Shown: in pieces, positions 44,119 to 52,964 of the stretch | How positions within the stretch are numbered: position 1 is the first letter of the stretch | How the letters are laid out: each line of letters starts with the position of its first letter | Assembly (NCBI RefSeq): GCF_001514235.1 | Contig: NZ_KQ948925.1 | Coordinates: 497,469-561,468, forward strand | DNA: 64,000 nt | Source of the DNA: Streptomyces caeruleatus | Lineage (GTDB): Bacteria > Actinomycetota > Actinomycetes > Streptomycetales > Streptomycetaceae | Direction: 5' to 3' | Program-made: the position numbers and the translations under genes | Notes under the pieces: model-generated | Databases searched by the model: none | What the model saw: only the letters and a program-made list of their open reading frames with translations | What the model was told of the DNA's origin: nothing

Positions 44119-45510
44119 GTGACGACCGACCGCATCAGCCTCAGCCCCGAGGCCGCCCGGCAGCTCGCGACGACCACGAAGACGACCCCGCAGATGCGCG
44201 GAATCACCCCGCGCTACCTGCTGCGTGCCCTGCCGTGGGTCGATGTCGCATCCGGCGTGTACCGCGTCAACCGGCGCCGCACCTACGTCCTGGGCGACGA
44301 CCGCATCAGCAGCCACAGCGACGGCGGAAGTCCCCGCGTCGTGCAGGGCGAGTTACGCGAGATCCCGTATCTGCGCGAGTCCGATGACGCGCTGCTGGGC
44401 CAACTGGCCGACGCCTTCACCGAGATGAGCTTCGAGGCCGGGCAGGTGCTCGTCCAGGAGGGCGACCTCGCCGAGCACCTGTGGGTGATCGTCCGGGGCC
44501 GCGCCGAGAAGCGCGCAGCCGGGCGGTACGGCGACGAGGCGCTGATCCAGGTCGTCGGCGACGGCCAGTATTTCGACCTGGCGGCGTGGACCCGGGACGA
44601 GCCCATGCCGTACGCGGTCAAGGCCGTCACTCCCGGTGTCGCCCTGCGCGTCGAGCGTTCCGCGCTGGCCCGGCTCATGGAGCGCGACGAGGCGCTGCGC
44701 GGCTCGGTGCGGTCCTACACCGCGGGCGGCATGCCCGCACCCGGCACCGAGGCACCCATCGACCTGAGCGGCGGTCATGTGGGCGAGGTCGACCTGCCGA
44801 GCACCTACGTCGACTACGAGGACGCGCCGCGCGAGTACCACATGACGCTGGCCCAGACCCGGATGATGGTGCACTCCCGGGTCGCCGACCTCTACAACGG
44901 GCCGATGGACCAGACACGGACCCAGGCCAACCTGACCGTCCAGGCCCTGCGCGAGCGCCAGGAGAACCTGATGCTCAACCACCCCGACTCCGGTCTGCTC
45001 CACAACGTCCCGGCAGGCCAGCGCGTGCAGCCCCGGACCGGCGCCCCCACCCCGGACGACCTGGACGAGTTGCTCGCGAGGGTGTGGAAGCAGCCCGCCT
45101 ACTTCATCGCGCACCCGCGGGCCATCGCCGCGTTCGGCCGGGAGTGTACGCGGCGCGGGGTGCCCCCGGTGACGGACAGCCGGTTCGGCAGCCCGCTGCT
45201 GACCTGGCGGGGCGTGCCGCTCCTGCCCTCCGACAAGGTGCCGTGCCCGAACGGCTCGGGCGAGGCCGCCGGTACGACGAAGATCCTGCTGATCCGGACC
45301 GGTGAGGCCGAGCAGGGGGTCGTGGGACTGCGGCCGGCCGCCGTGCCGGACGAGATCGAACCCGGTCTGTCCATGCGGAACATGGGCATGGACCGGAAGG
45401 GCATCACGTCCTACCTGATGACGGCCTACTTCAACACCGCCGTGCTGGTGGACGACGCCATCGCCGTACTCCAGAACGTCGAGGTGGCCAAGTACCATGA
45501 CTACGCCTGA
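44119..45510 (+). CDS. eshA: Family 2B encapsulin shell protein EshA
   Basis: A 463-aa protein. The N-terminal arm (1-80) leads to an inserted cyclic-nucleotide-binding-like domain (about 80-200, FEAGQVLVQEGDLAEHLWVI) and then the HK97-type shell fold (ISLSPEAARQL at the N-terminus, YHMTLAQTRMMVHSRVADLY, RKGITSYLMTAYFNTAVLVDD). This layout is that of family 2B encapsulins, known in streptomycetes as EshA. The phosphate-binding cassette (YFDLAAWTRDEPMPYAVKAV) lacks the usual FGE and Arg, so nucleotide binding is doubtful. GTG start after TGAGGAGGCC. Cargo gene overlaps its 3' end. Confidence 0.93.
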   Translation: MTTDRISLSPEAARQLATTTKTTPQMRGITPRYLLRALPWVDVASGVYRVNRRRTYVLGDDRISSHSDGGSPRVVQGELREIPYLRESDDALLGQLADAFTEMSFEAGQVLVQEGDLAEHLWVIVRGRAEKRAAGRYGDEALIQVVGDGQYFDLAAWTRDEPMPYAVKAVTPGVALRVERSALARLMERDEALRGSVRSYTAGGMPAPGTEAPIDLSGGHVGEVDLPSTYVDYEDAPREYHMTLAQTRMMVHSRVADLYNGPMDQTRTQANLTVQALRERQENLMLNHPDSGLLHNVPAGQRVQPRTGAPTPDDLDELLARVWKQPAYFIAHPRAIAAFGRECTRRGVPPVTDSRFGSPLLTWRGVPLLPSDKVPCPNGSGEAAGTTKILLIRTGEAEQGVVGLRPAAVPDEIEPGLSMRNMGMDRKGITSYLMTAYFNTAVLVDDAIAVLQNVEVAKYHDYA

Positions 45511-46861
45511 CGTCGCGCGGCCCGTGCCGGGCATCGACCCCCCGGACGTACCCCGGACGCCGCCCGTCCCCGGTCTCACCCCGCCCGCACCACCGCCGGC
45601 CGCGCGCTCCACGGACACCGCCGCCGCGCTTCCCCGCCAACCGGGCGGCTTCACCGCCGAGTTCGTCCGCCACGACTTCCCGATCCTGCACCGGACCGTC
45701 AACGGACACCCCCTCGTCTGGCTCGACAACGCGGCCACCACCCAGAAGCCCCGCCAGGTCATCGAGGCGCTGACCGCGTACTACGGCGCGGCCAACTCCA
45801 ACATCCACCGCGGGGCGCACACCATGGCCCGCGAGGCCACCGAGGCGTACGAGGCCGGGCGGGCGGCGGTCGCCGACTTCCTCGGCGCGCCGGGCCCGGA
45901 CAGCATCGTCTTCGTGCGCGGCACCACGGAGGCCGTCAACCTCGTCGCACAGAGCTGGGGCCGGGCCGACCTCGGGCCCGGGGACGACATCCTCGTCCCC
46001 GTCCTCGAACACCACTCGGACATCGTCCCGTGGCAGATGCTCGCCAAGGAGACCCGGGCCCGGCTCGTGCCGGTCCCGCTCACACCCGACGGAGAGATCG
46101 ACCAGCACGCATACGCCGGTCTGCTCTCCTCCCGCACCCGACTCGTCGCCATCAGCCACGCGTCGAACGTCCTCGGCACCGTCCCACCCGTCAAGGAGAT
46201 GACGGCGCTCGCCCACCGCTACGGCGCCAAGGTCCTGGTGGACGGCGCCCAGGCCGTCGCCCACTTCCCCGTGGACGTACAGGACTTGGACGCCGACTTC
46301 TACGCGTTCTCCGGCCACAAACTGTTCGCGCCGACCGGCATCGGCGCCCTGTACGTGAGGCCGGACCTCGTCTCCGGTCTGGCGCCTTGGCAGGGCGGCG
46401 GCAACATGATCGAGTCCGTGGACTTCGGGCACACCACCTTCGCGCCCGCCCCGCACCGGTTGGAGGCCGGCACCGGTCACATCTCCGGAGTCATCGGCCT
46501 GCTCGCCGCCGTGAACTGGCTGACGTCCCTGGACCGGGAGTCCGTGGCCGCCTACGAGGAAGGCCTCATGACGTACGCGCTCCAGGCCCTCGCCACGGTC
46601 CCCGGCCTCGACCTGATCGGCTCGGCCCCCGACCGCATCGCCGTCCTCACCTTCACCCTCGCGGGACACGACCCCACCACCGTCGCCGACTGGCTCGACC
46701 ACGACGGCATCGCCATCCGCGCCGGCCACCACTGCGCCCAGCCGGCCCTCGCCCACTACGGACTGACCTCGGCGGCCCGCGCCTCCCTGGCCCTCTACAA
46801 CACCTCCGCCGAAGTCGACCAACTGGTCGCGTCCTTGCGCAGACTGCAGCAGAGCACCTGA
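45497..46861 (+). CDS. Encapsulin cargo: SufS-type cysteine desulfurase
   Basis: A 454-aa PLP enzyme that takes sulfur from cysteine. PLP Lys275 is in AFSGHKLFAPTG and the catalytic Cys413 in IRAGHHCAQPALAHYG. The first about 50 residues (PDVARPVPGIDPPDVPRTPP, then PVPGLTPP) are Pro-rich and disordered with no place in normal SufS; this is the sort of N-terminal extension that targets cysteine desulfurase into family 2 encapsulins. The start lies inside eshA (14-bp overlap), so shell and cargo are translationally coupled. A terminator follows. Confidence 0.93.
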   Translation: MTTPDVARPVPGIDPPDVPRTPPVPGLTPPAPPPAARSTDTAAALPRQPGGFTAEFVRHDFPILHRTVNGHPLVWLDNAATTQKPRQVIEALTAYYGAANSNIHRGAHTMAREATEAYEAGRAAVADFLGAPGPDSIVFVRGTTEAVNLVAQSWGRADLGPGDDILVPVLEHHSDIVPWQMLAKETRARLVPVPLTPDGEIDQHAYAGLLSSRTRLVAISHASNVLGTVPPVKEMTALAHRYGAKVLVDGAQAVAHFPVDVQDLDADFYAFSGHKLFAPTGIGALYVRPDLVSGLAPWQGGGNMIESVDFGHTTFAPAPHRLEAGTGHISGVIGLLAAVNWLTSLDRESVAAYEEGLMTYALQALATVPGLDLIGSAPDRIAVLTFTLAGHDPTTVADWLDHDGIAIRAGHHCAQPALAHYGLTSAARASLALYNTSAEVDQLVASLRRLQQST

Positions 46862-46882
46862 CGACGGGAGGACCTGTCCTAA

Positions 46883-46920
46883 CGGGGTCCGCACGGCCGA
46901 CGGCGGCCGGGCGGACCCCG
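46883..46920. terminator. Nested hairpin terminator after the desulfurase
   Basis: CGGGGTCCGC (46883-46892) pairs with GCGGACCCCG (46911-46920), and an inner GGCCG/CGGCC stem forms between. It separates the encapsulin operon from the converging radical SAM gene. Confidence 0.8.
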
Positions 46921-47000
46921 CTCCCCGCGTTGGGCCTGGCACCGGGCAACCCGTGCGGCGAGCACCCCGCCCCCGCTGCCGACGTCGCCCCCCCCGGGCG

Positions 47001-48641
47001 TCACGCCCCCATCGACGTCACCCCGTGGGGTGCCAGTTGGCCGAGGAGGTCGGCTCGGTGGGTGGCCGCTGTGGTTTGGGTCGGGAAGTCGGCGGTTGCC
47101 ATGCCGAGGCGGTCGACGAGTTTTTCGATGGCGGAGTTCTCGGCGGCGGAGCGGTCCGGCAGCAGGGGTAGTTCGTAGTCGCGCTGCCAGGTGCGCTGGA
47201 TGGCGCGGTCGTTCTTCCAGCGGACCTCGCGCAGGGTCTCCAGCTGGAGCCGGCGGGCGGTGGCGCTGTCCATGCCCGTGTGCGACCAGTGCTCGGCGTC
47301 GCCGTCCGCGTCGTGGACCTTCAGGTCGAAGCGCTCGGCGTCCTGCCACACCGGCATCGTCTCGTCGTTGAGCATGAAGACGTAGAGGGCGAACGGGCCG
47401 GAGTACTCGTTGACCAGGAAGGACTTCGTGTCCTCGAAGAGGTCGGGGCTCTCGCCGGGGTAGCCGACGATGAAGGACACGAAGTAGTGGAGGGAACTGC
47501 GGGAGAGCAGTTCGAACGCGGTGCGGTTGGCGTGCGCCTTCACCTTCTTGTTCATGTACGTCAGCGTGGTGTCGTTCATCGACTCGAAGCCGAGGGCCAG
47601 CGCCCGGCAGTGGGCCTCCTCCAGTGCGTCGACGACCGCCTGGTCGCGGAGGGAGTTGGCGCGTGTGTACGCCTCCCAGGCGACGCCGGTGTTCCTCAGC
47701 AGGGGTAACAGGGCCCGCAGGCGGGTGGGCGGCACGGTGAAGGTGGAGTCCAGTGCCTTGATGTACTGCGCCCCGTGCTCGTCGCGGTAGCGGGCGAAGT
47801 CGCCGGCGATCTTCTCCGCCGACTTGTAGCGCCACTTCGGGGACGCGGCGGGGAACGAGCAGTACTTGCAGGTGAAGGGGCAGCCGCGCATCGACTCGTA
47901 CGGGATGACGGGGAATCTTCCCGACGGGGCGGGCGAAGGCAGCGCTTCCAGGTCGGCGTAGTGGATGCCGGTCAGGCGGATCCGGCCGGTGTCCGCGTCG
48001 CGCCAGACCAGGTTGGGTATGCCGGCCACCGGCTCGCCCCGGCGCAGGGCGTCGAGGAGGGGTGTCAGGGCCGGCTCGGCGTCGCCGCGGACGACGTACC
48101 GGACGAAGGGGTGGGCGTCGAGGATCTGCTGGAACTTCAGGTTGCTGTACTGGCCGCCGAGGACGAGGATCGCCGTCGGGAACCGTTCCTCGATCCACGC
48201 GACGGCCTTGGCCATCGTGGCCCGGTCCCAGATGAACGTCGTCGACAGCAGGACGACGTCGTAGGAACCGGACGACGGGTCGGCGGGGGAACCGTTCCAG
48301 ATGCCCTCGGCCGGGAAGTGGTCGTGGTCGACGCCCGCGGCCTCCAGGATGGCGCGGACGGTGAACGTCGTGAGATGCGGCGCGGTCGCCGTCTCGTCGT
48401 CCTTCTCGACGTGCTGGAGCCGGACCGAGGAGACCGCGCGGATCCCGCTGGCGCCCGTGCGCGGCCGCAACAGGGGCAGACGCACGCCGTTCACGTCGGC
48501 GTGGAGTGAGGTGAGGTCGGAGATCTCCCTGGCACGGTCGGGGAATCGGCCGGGGTCCGTCATGGCCTCGAAGGTGGAGCCTGCCAGGAGGGAGTGGTTG
48601 GGGTACTCGGGTCCGAGTCCTGAGATCAGGAGTACGTTCAT
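47001..48641 (-). CDS. B12-binding-type radical SAM protein
   Basis: A 546-aa enzyme. An N-terminal Rossmann-like domain (MNVLLISGLGPEYPNHSLLA; ILVLGGQYSNLKFQQILDAH, about 1-230) looks like a cobalamin-binding domain but has no visible DxHxxG motif. The radical SAM core begins with RGCPFTCKYCSFP (Cys254, Cys258, Cys261) and continues through GFESMNDTTLTYMNKKVKAH. Such enzymes typically methylate or rearrange unactivated carbons. The substrate is unknown. A small peptide gene lies upstream on the other strand. Confidence 0.88.
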   Translation of the reverse strand: MNVLLISGLGPEYPNHSLLAGSTFEAMTDPGRFPDRAREISDLTSLHADVNGVRLPLLRPRTGASGIRAVSSVRLQHVEKDDETATAPHLTTFTVRAILEAAGVDHDHFPAEGIWNGSPADPSSGSYDVVLLSTTFIWDRATMAKAVAWIEERFPTAILVLGGQYSNLKFQQILDAHPFVRYVVRGDAEPALTPLLDALRRGEPVAGIPNLVWRDADTGRIRLTGIHYADLEALPSPAPSGRFPVIPYESMRGCPFTCKYCSFPAASPKWRYKSAEKIAGDFARYRDEHGAQYIKALDSTFTVPPTRLRALLPLLRNTGVAWEAYTRANSLRDQAVVDALEEAHCRALALGFESMNDTTLTYMNKKVKAHANRTAFELLSRSSLHYFVSFIVGYPGESPDLFEDTKSFLVNEYSGPFALYVFMLNDETMPVWQDAERFDLKVHDADGDAEHWSHTGMDSATARRLQLETLREVRWKNDRAIQRTWQRDYELPLLPDRSAAENSAIEKLVDRLGMATADFPTQTTAATHRADLLGQLAPHGVTSMGA

Positions 48642-48935
48642 GCGGCTTTCCTCGATGCGGTCGCGTGGGAAAGAGCAGGAGAGGAGAGGTGAACGGGCGC
48701 CCGTACTACCTTGCGCTCAGGGGGAGTTGGACTGAAGCGAGGGGTGGCAAAACAACGGCAACCGTCTCCCCAAGATATTTAACGCTCATCAAAAAGGAGG
48801 GGACCGGACGTTCGATTCCGGGGCCGCGGGTTTCTGAACGCGGCGGGCGGGGACTCGGCTGTCATCACTCATGTGGGCGAGAGCAGTCGCACGAACCGAA
48901 CCATGGGTACCGGATCAGAAGGAAGATGAAACGCC

Positions 48936-49118
48936 ATGACTACGCAGGTCAGGAAGGCGAGCGCGAACACCGTACGTCGGCCCGAGACGGGGTGGGCGAG
49001 GGCCCGCCGGCTGCGCGGACGCGAGATCCGGACCTGGGTACGGGCCATGGCGGCGGACGGGGACGGCGGTCAGCCGAGGGGCGCGACGCAGGACAACATC
49101 GTCAGGGGCGACGACTGA
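48936..49118 (+). CDS. Small basic peptide next to radical SAM gene
   Basis: A 60-aa Arg-rich peptide with two Trp (ETGWARARRLRGREIRTWVR) and an acidic C-terminus (RGDD). AAGGAAG precedes the ATG. It has no Cys and no membrane segment. It lies about 295 bp from the start of the B12-type radical SAM gene, in the divergent orientation. A precursor or substrate role is possible but unproven; it may also be a spurious small frame. Confidence 0.45.
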   Translation: MTTQVRKASANTVRRPETGWARARRLRGREIRTWVRAMAADGDGGQPRGATQDNIVRGDD

Positions 49119-49158
49119 ACGGCCGTCACCAGCACGGACGGCACAAGGCGCACGTGCC

Positions 49159-49872
49159 TCAACGGCGCCCGAGCACACGGAACTCGTTGCCGTCGGGGTC
49201 GGCCAGCAGCACCGCGCCGTCCCCTCCGTGAGCGGAGTCGAGGCGCTTGGCCCCGAGCGAGACGAGGCGCTCGACCTCCGCCTGCTGGTCGTCGTCCGGC
49301 ACGAGGTCGAAGTGCAGGTCCTTGCCGGGATCCGGCATCAGCGGCGGACCGCCCCACGTGATCTTCGTACCGGCGTTCGGGGACTGGATCGCGGTCTCCT
49401 CGTCCTGGTCCCAGACCAGCGGCCAGCCCAGCGCCTCGCTCCAGAAGTACCCGACGGCCTGGGAGCCGTCGCAGGCGAGCGCTCCGATGAAGCCGCAGCC
49501 GGAGAGGAAGTTGTTCCCCGACTCGATGACGCAGAACTCGTTGCCCTCGGGGTCGGCGAGCACCACATGGGAGGCGTCCGGTCCCTGGCCGACGTCTGCG
49601 TGCCGCGCGCCGAGGCCGAGCGCCCTGGCCACGGTCTCCCGCTGGTCCTCCGCGGAGGAGCTGGTCAGGTCGAAGTGCAGCCGGTTCTGGGCGACTTTCC
49701 GCGCCGGGGAGGTGCGGAAGCCGAGGCGGTAGCCGGCGTCGTTCCCGGACAGCAGGGTGGCGCCGTCGTCGGACTTCTCGGCCTGCTCCAGGCCCAGGAC
49801 ACCTGACCAGAACCGCGCCAGGCGCTCGGGGTGGTGCGCGTCGAAGGAGATTGCGAAGAGTCGGCTGCTCAT
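49159..49872 (-). CDS. VOC (glyoxalase-like) family protein
   Basis: A 237-aa protein with two tandem VOC modules, each ending DPEGNEFCVIE or DPDGNEFRVL (a metal-binding Glu in each), and starting RLFAISFDAHHPERLARFWS. The family covers glyoxalases, resistance proteins and dioxygenases, so no substrate is set. ATG at 49872. The following 49873-50220 gap holds no gene I can support. Confidence 0.9.
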   Translation of the reverse strand: MSSRLFAISFDAHHPERLARFWSGVLGLEQAEKSDDGATLLSGNDAGYRLGFRTSPARKVAQNRLHFDLTSSSAEDQRETVARALGLGARHADVGQGPDASHVVLADPEGNEFCVIESGNNFLSGCGFIGALACDGSQAVGYFWSEALGWPLVWDQDEETAIQSPNAGTKITWGGPPLMPDPGKDLHFDLVPDDDQQAEVERLVSLGAKRLDSAHGGDGAVLLADPDGNEFRVLGRR

Positions 49873-50220
49873 TGCGCCACGCGTCCTCGGTCGTCGAGTG
49901 CCGGCCATCGGCAGGGCGCCGGGTCAGCGCCTCGAACGAGAATCCTATGAGTGGGTCGCCCTCGATCGCAGCCGAGTATTTCCGCGGCCGGGCCATGCTG
50001 CACGCCAGCGCGCGCGTCGGCGTCGCCGTGGAGGTGCCACAGAGCGGCACGGCGCCGAAGCCCCGCTGTTAGACGCCGAGTTGGCGCCGCACGACCGGCC
50101 CGACCGGCGTCCGTGCCTACGCCCTGTAGTCAAATTCCCGCCTGCCGCACGACGCCATGCACGCACTCTCGGCGTGCCGGGCGCAGACCCACGTACAACC
50201 AGTACGAGGGTCCGCGCCGG

Positions 50221-51159
50221 TCACCTCTCCCGCGCCGTCGCCACGGCGAACCCGGCGATCCACGCGGGGATCGGCTCGTAGAAGCGGGACGTCATCGCGT
50301 ACGGGCCGGTGGCGGCGAGGGAGGCGAACGCGGCGATCCAGCTGCGGACCTCGTGCGCGGAGCCGCCGCCCTCCCGCGCCATCCCGGCCACCGTCCAGGA
50401 GTCGAACTCGGCCAGCTCGCCGTTCTCCAGATGGTCGAGGAGACGGTTGTCCCAGGCGGGGTTGACGGGGATCATCGCGGTCGATCCTGCGGCGTAGTCG
50501 CGGCCCGCCTGGACGACCCGCTGCTCGCCCTTCGCGCGCTGCTCGGGGGTCGGGGGGCGGCCCTCGATGAGCGCGTCGGCGACCCGGGGCGGCGCGCCGT
50601 CCAGCACGGGTACGGGCGGGTCGTGCGAGAGCCCGCCGGAGGCGAGGAACAGCACGCGTCGATCGAGGGCGGCGGCGGCCTCCCCGACCGCCGTGCCGAG
50701 CGCCCGGATACGGCTGACCGGGCCCAGCGGGGTGGCGACGCCGTTGACGAAGACAGGCACGACGGGGACGCGGTCGATGCCGCCGAAGAGCACTTCGAGG
50801 GGCTGCGCGAAGCCGTGGTCGACGGTCATCCGGGCCGAGACGGTGAGGTCGACGCCACGGTCGAGGACACCCTGGGCCAGGGCTCTGGCGGCGTCGGTGT
50901 CGACCGAGAGCGGGCCGGCCTGCGAGCCGAAGTCGCCGACCGCGTGTGCCTCGGTGGCCAGGCAGAACGGTGGCATCTCCTTGTAGAAGAAGCCGTTGTA
51001 GTGGTCGGGCGCGTACAGCACCACCAGCTCAGGGTCGAAGTCGCGGACGAAGGCCTTCGCGCCGTCGACGGCCTTGCCGACCCGGGCCAGTACGTCGGCT
51101 TCCGGGTCGTTTTTGCCGATGAGCGGTGAGTGGGACAGCCCTACGGCGGCTGCGGTCAT
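50221..51159 (-). CDS. Class III extradiol dioxygenase, MhpB-like
   Basis: A 312-aa LigB-family enzyme with GLSHSPL at the N-terminus, LYAPDHYNGFFYKEMPPFCL and the conserved His in MTVDHGFAQPL. It matches 2,3-dihydroxyphenylpropionate 1,2-dioxygenase (MhpB), which opens the catechol ring of phenylpropionate-type acids. Next gene upstream is a quinone-oxidoreductase-like enzyme, 11 bp away. Its place in a dioxygenase/hydrolase cluster supports ring cleavage of a dihydroxyphenyl acid. Confidence 0.88.
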   Translation of the reverse strand: MTAAAVGLSHSPLIGKNDPEADVLARVGKAVDGAKAFVRDFDPELVVLYAPDHYNGFFYKEMPPFCLATEAHAVGDFGSQAGPLSVDTDAARALAQGVLDRGVDLTVSARMTVDHGFAQPLEVLFGGIDRVPVVPVFVNGVATPLGPVSRIRALGTAVGEAAAALDRRVLFLASGGLSHDPPVPVLDGAPPRVADALIEGRPPTPEQRAKGEQRVVQAGRDYAAGSTAMIPVNPAWDNRLLDHLENGELAEFDSWTVAGMAREGGGSAHEVRSWIAAFASLAATGPYAMTSRFYEPIPAWIAGFAVATARER

Positions 51160-51170
51160 GGTGGTGGTCC

Positions 51171-52154
51171 TTAACTCCGGGGAGCCGGCGGGTGGATGAC
51201 GAGCTTGCCGGTGAGGCCGCCGTCGATCATGAGCTGGAAGCCCTTGTGGATGTCCGTGAGGGGCAGCGTGCGGTCGATCACGGGGCGGGCGCCGGTCGCG
51301 TCGAGCATGCGGAGCATCGCGACCAGTTCGGCGCGGGTGCAGCCGGTGGAGCCGAGGATGCGCTGCTGGAGGTAGAAGATCCGGCCCAGGTCGGCGGGCG
51401 GGTTGGTGCCGCTGGTGGCGCCGGCGATCACGAGCGTGCCGCCGGGGCGCAGGGACTTCAGGGAGTGCGACCAGGTCGCCTCGCCGACGGTCTCGACGAC
51501 GACGTCGACACGTTCCGGCAGCCGCTCCCCCGTGGGCAGCGCCGCTCGCGCGCCCCAGGAGAGGGCCTCGGCGCGCTTGGACTCGCTGCGGCTGGTGGCG
51601 TAGACGACGGCGCCCGCGGCCACCGCGAGCAGAATCGCGGCGGAGGCGACGCCGCCGCCGGCGCCCTGCACCAGTACCCGGTCGCCCGCGGTGATCCGGG
51701 CCTGCGTGAACAGCATGCGGTAGGCCGTCGTCCAGGCCACGGGCAGACAGGCGGCCTCCTCGAACGACAGCCACGACGGTTTGGGGACCAGGTTGCGGGT
51801 CGGAACGGTGAGGTACTCGGCGAAGGCACCGTCGTGCCGCTCGGACAGCAGCGCCCGGCCCGGGTCCAGCGTCTCGTCGCCCCGGCCGGCGTCCGGGTCA
51901 CCGAGCACCGGGTGGACGATGACCTCGTTGCCGTCGTCGTCGTATCCGGCCGCGTCGCAGCCGAGGACGATCGGGAGGCGCTCCGGCGGATGGCCGACGC
52001 CCCGCAGCGTCCACAGGTCGTGCATGTTGAGCGAGGAGGCCACGACGCGGACCCGGGACCACCCGGGCTTCGGAAGGGGCTCCGGGACGTCGCGCAGCAC
52101 CAGCCCCGACAGCGGGTCGGTGGCGCTCTGGGAGATGGCGGTTGCAGCTAGCAC
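51171..52154 (-). CDS. Zinc-binding-type/quinone oxidoreductase (MDR superfamily)
   Basis: A 327-aa medium-chain dehydrogenase. The NADP-binding VLVQGAGGGVASAAILLAV motif and the SSLNMHDLWTLRGVG motif (catalytic zinc Cys absent) point to the quinone-oxidoreductase subgroup. The GTG start at 52154 is weakly supported; no strong ribosome site. It is divergent from the XRE regulator gene, with a palindrome at 52197 between. Role in the aromatic pathway unknown. Confidence 0.75.
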   Translation of the reverse strand: MLAATAISQSATDPLSGLVLRDVPEPLPKPGWSRVRVVASSLNMHDLWTLRGVGHPPERLPIVLGCDAAGYDDDGNEVIVHPVLGDPDAGRGDETLDPGRALLSERHDGAFAEYLTVPTRNLVPKPSWLSFEEAACLPVAWTTAYRMLFTQARITAGDRVLVQGAGGGVASAAILLAVAAGAVVYATSRSESKRAEALSWGARAALPTGERLPERVDVVVETVGEATWSHSLKSLRPGGTLVIAGATSGTNPPADLGRIFYLQQRILGSTGCTRAELVAMLRMLDATGARPVIDRTLPLTDIHKGFQLMIDGGLTGKLVIHPPAPRS

Positions 52155-52196
52155 GTGTGCACGTTCGCCCCGACCGGGCACCGGGCCATAGCCCGT

Positions 52197-52213
52197 GTGC
52201 CGCTGTGCAGCAC
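52197..52213. promoter_or_regulatory. Operator-like palindrome (IclR-regulon candidate)
   Basis: GTGCCGCTGTGCAGCAC has the GTGCCG-N5-CGGCAC form with one mismatch and extends outward to GTG/CAC arms (52195-52215). It is in the promoter of the oxidoreductase/dioxygenase transcript. Similar copies occur at 55520 and 58700. Confidence 0.65.
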
Positions 52214-52296
52214 ACCCGGTGCGGTGCACGGTGTCGCAGGGGTGCGAGGGACGGGCCGGGGCCGGGCCCGCGGCACGGCGTGCTTAAAGTGGTCCC

Positions 52297-52908
52297 GTGT
52301 CCTCAGGAAACGTCGTGGTGGCGCGCAACATCCGCCTTCTCAGAGAGCAGCGTGGCCTGTCCCTGGCCGAGTTGGCCCGCCAGGCGGGGCTGGCGAAGCA
52401 GACACTGTCGAAACTGGAGCAGGGTACGGGCAACCCCACGGTGGACACGCTGTTCTCCATCGCGGCGGCGCTCGGCGTGCCGGTCACCAGGCTGGTGGCC
52501 GAACGGGAGCAGGTCATGACCGTGCAGCGGGCCGACGACGTGGTCTGGGAGCAGAACGGCGGATACGAGTCACGCACGCTCGACCACGTGTACGGCTCCG
52601 GTGTCATCGAGAACTACCTGGTGCGCGTCGGCCGCGCTCCGCAAGGCGCGAGCCGGCCGTCCGAGCCGCATCCGGTGGGCACCCTGGAGCATCTGTACGT
52701 GATCAGCGGACGGGTGCGGGTCGGCCCCGCCGACAGTCCGGTGGAACTGTCGGCGGGTGACTTCGTGCGCTACCCGGGCGACCGGCCGCATGTGTACGAG
52801 TCACTGGAGGGGGAGAGCCTGGTGCACATCGTGGTGAGTGTGCCGCGCGTGCAACCCGGTACCGGCGGCACGAACGTCGCACGGACCCATGGCGGCGGAC
52901 AGCACTGA
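52297..52908 (+). CDS. XRE-family regulator with cupin domain
   Basis: A 203-aa protein: an N-terminal helix-turn-helix (IRLLREQRGLSLAELARQA, LAKQTLSKLEQG, about 10-65) and a C-terminal cupin sensor domain (LYVISGRVRVGP, GDFVRYPGDRPHVYE, about 110-190). GTG start at 52297. It lies divergent from the oxidoreductase gene with the palindrome between. Cupin-HTH proteins often repress amino acid or amine metabolism genes. Confidence 0.9.
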   Translation: MSSGNVVVARNIRLLREQRGLSLAELARQAGLAKQTLSKLEQGTGNPTVDTLFSIAAALGVPVTRLVAEREQVMTVQRADDVVWEQNGGYESRTLDHVYGSGVIENYLVRVGRAPQGASRPSEPHPVGTLEHLYVISGRVRVGPADSPVELSAGDFVRYPGDRPHVYESLEGESLVHIVVSVPRVQPGTGGTNVARTHGGGQH

Positions 52909-52964
52909 CGGCCGCACGGGCCGCCGAGCCGGTGCCCTTCCGGGCCACGGCCTCCCGCCCGGGG

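Noticed and set aside
49873..50220. Possible gene in the gap between the VOC protein and the extradiol dioxygenase
   Set aside because: Frames here are short, lack ribosome sites and show no recognisable domain on either strand.
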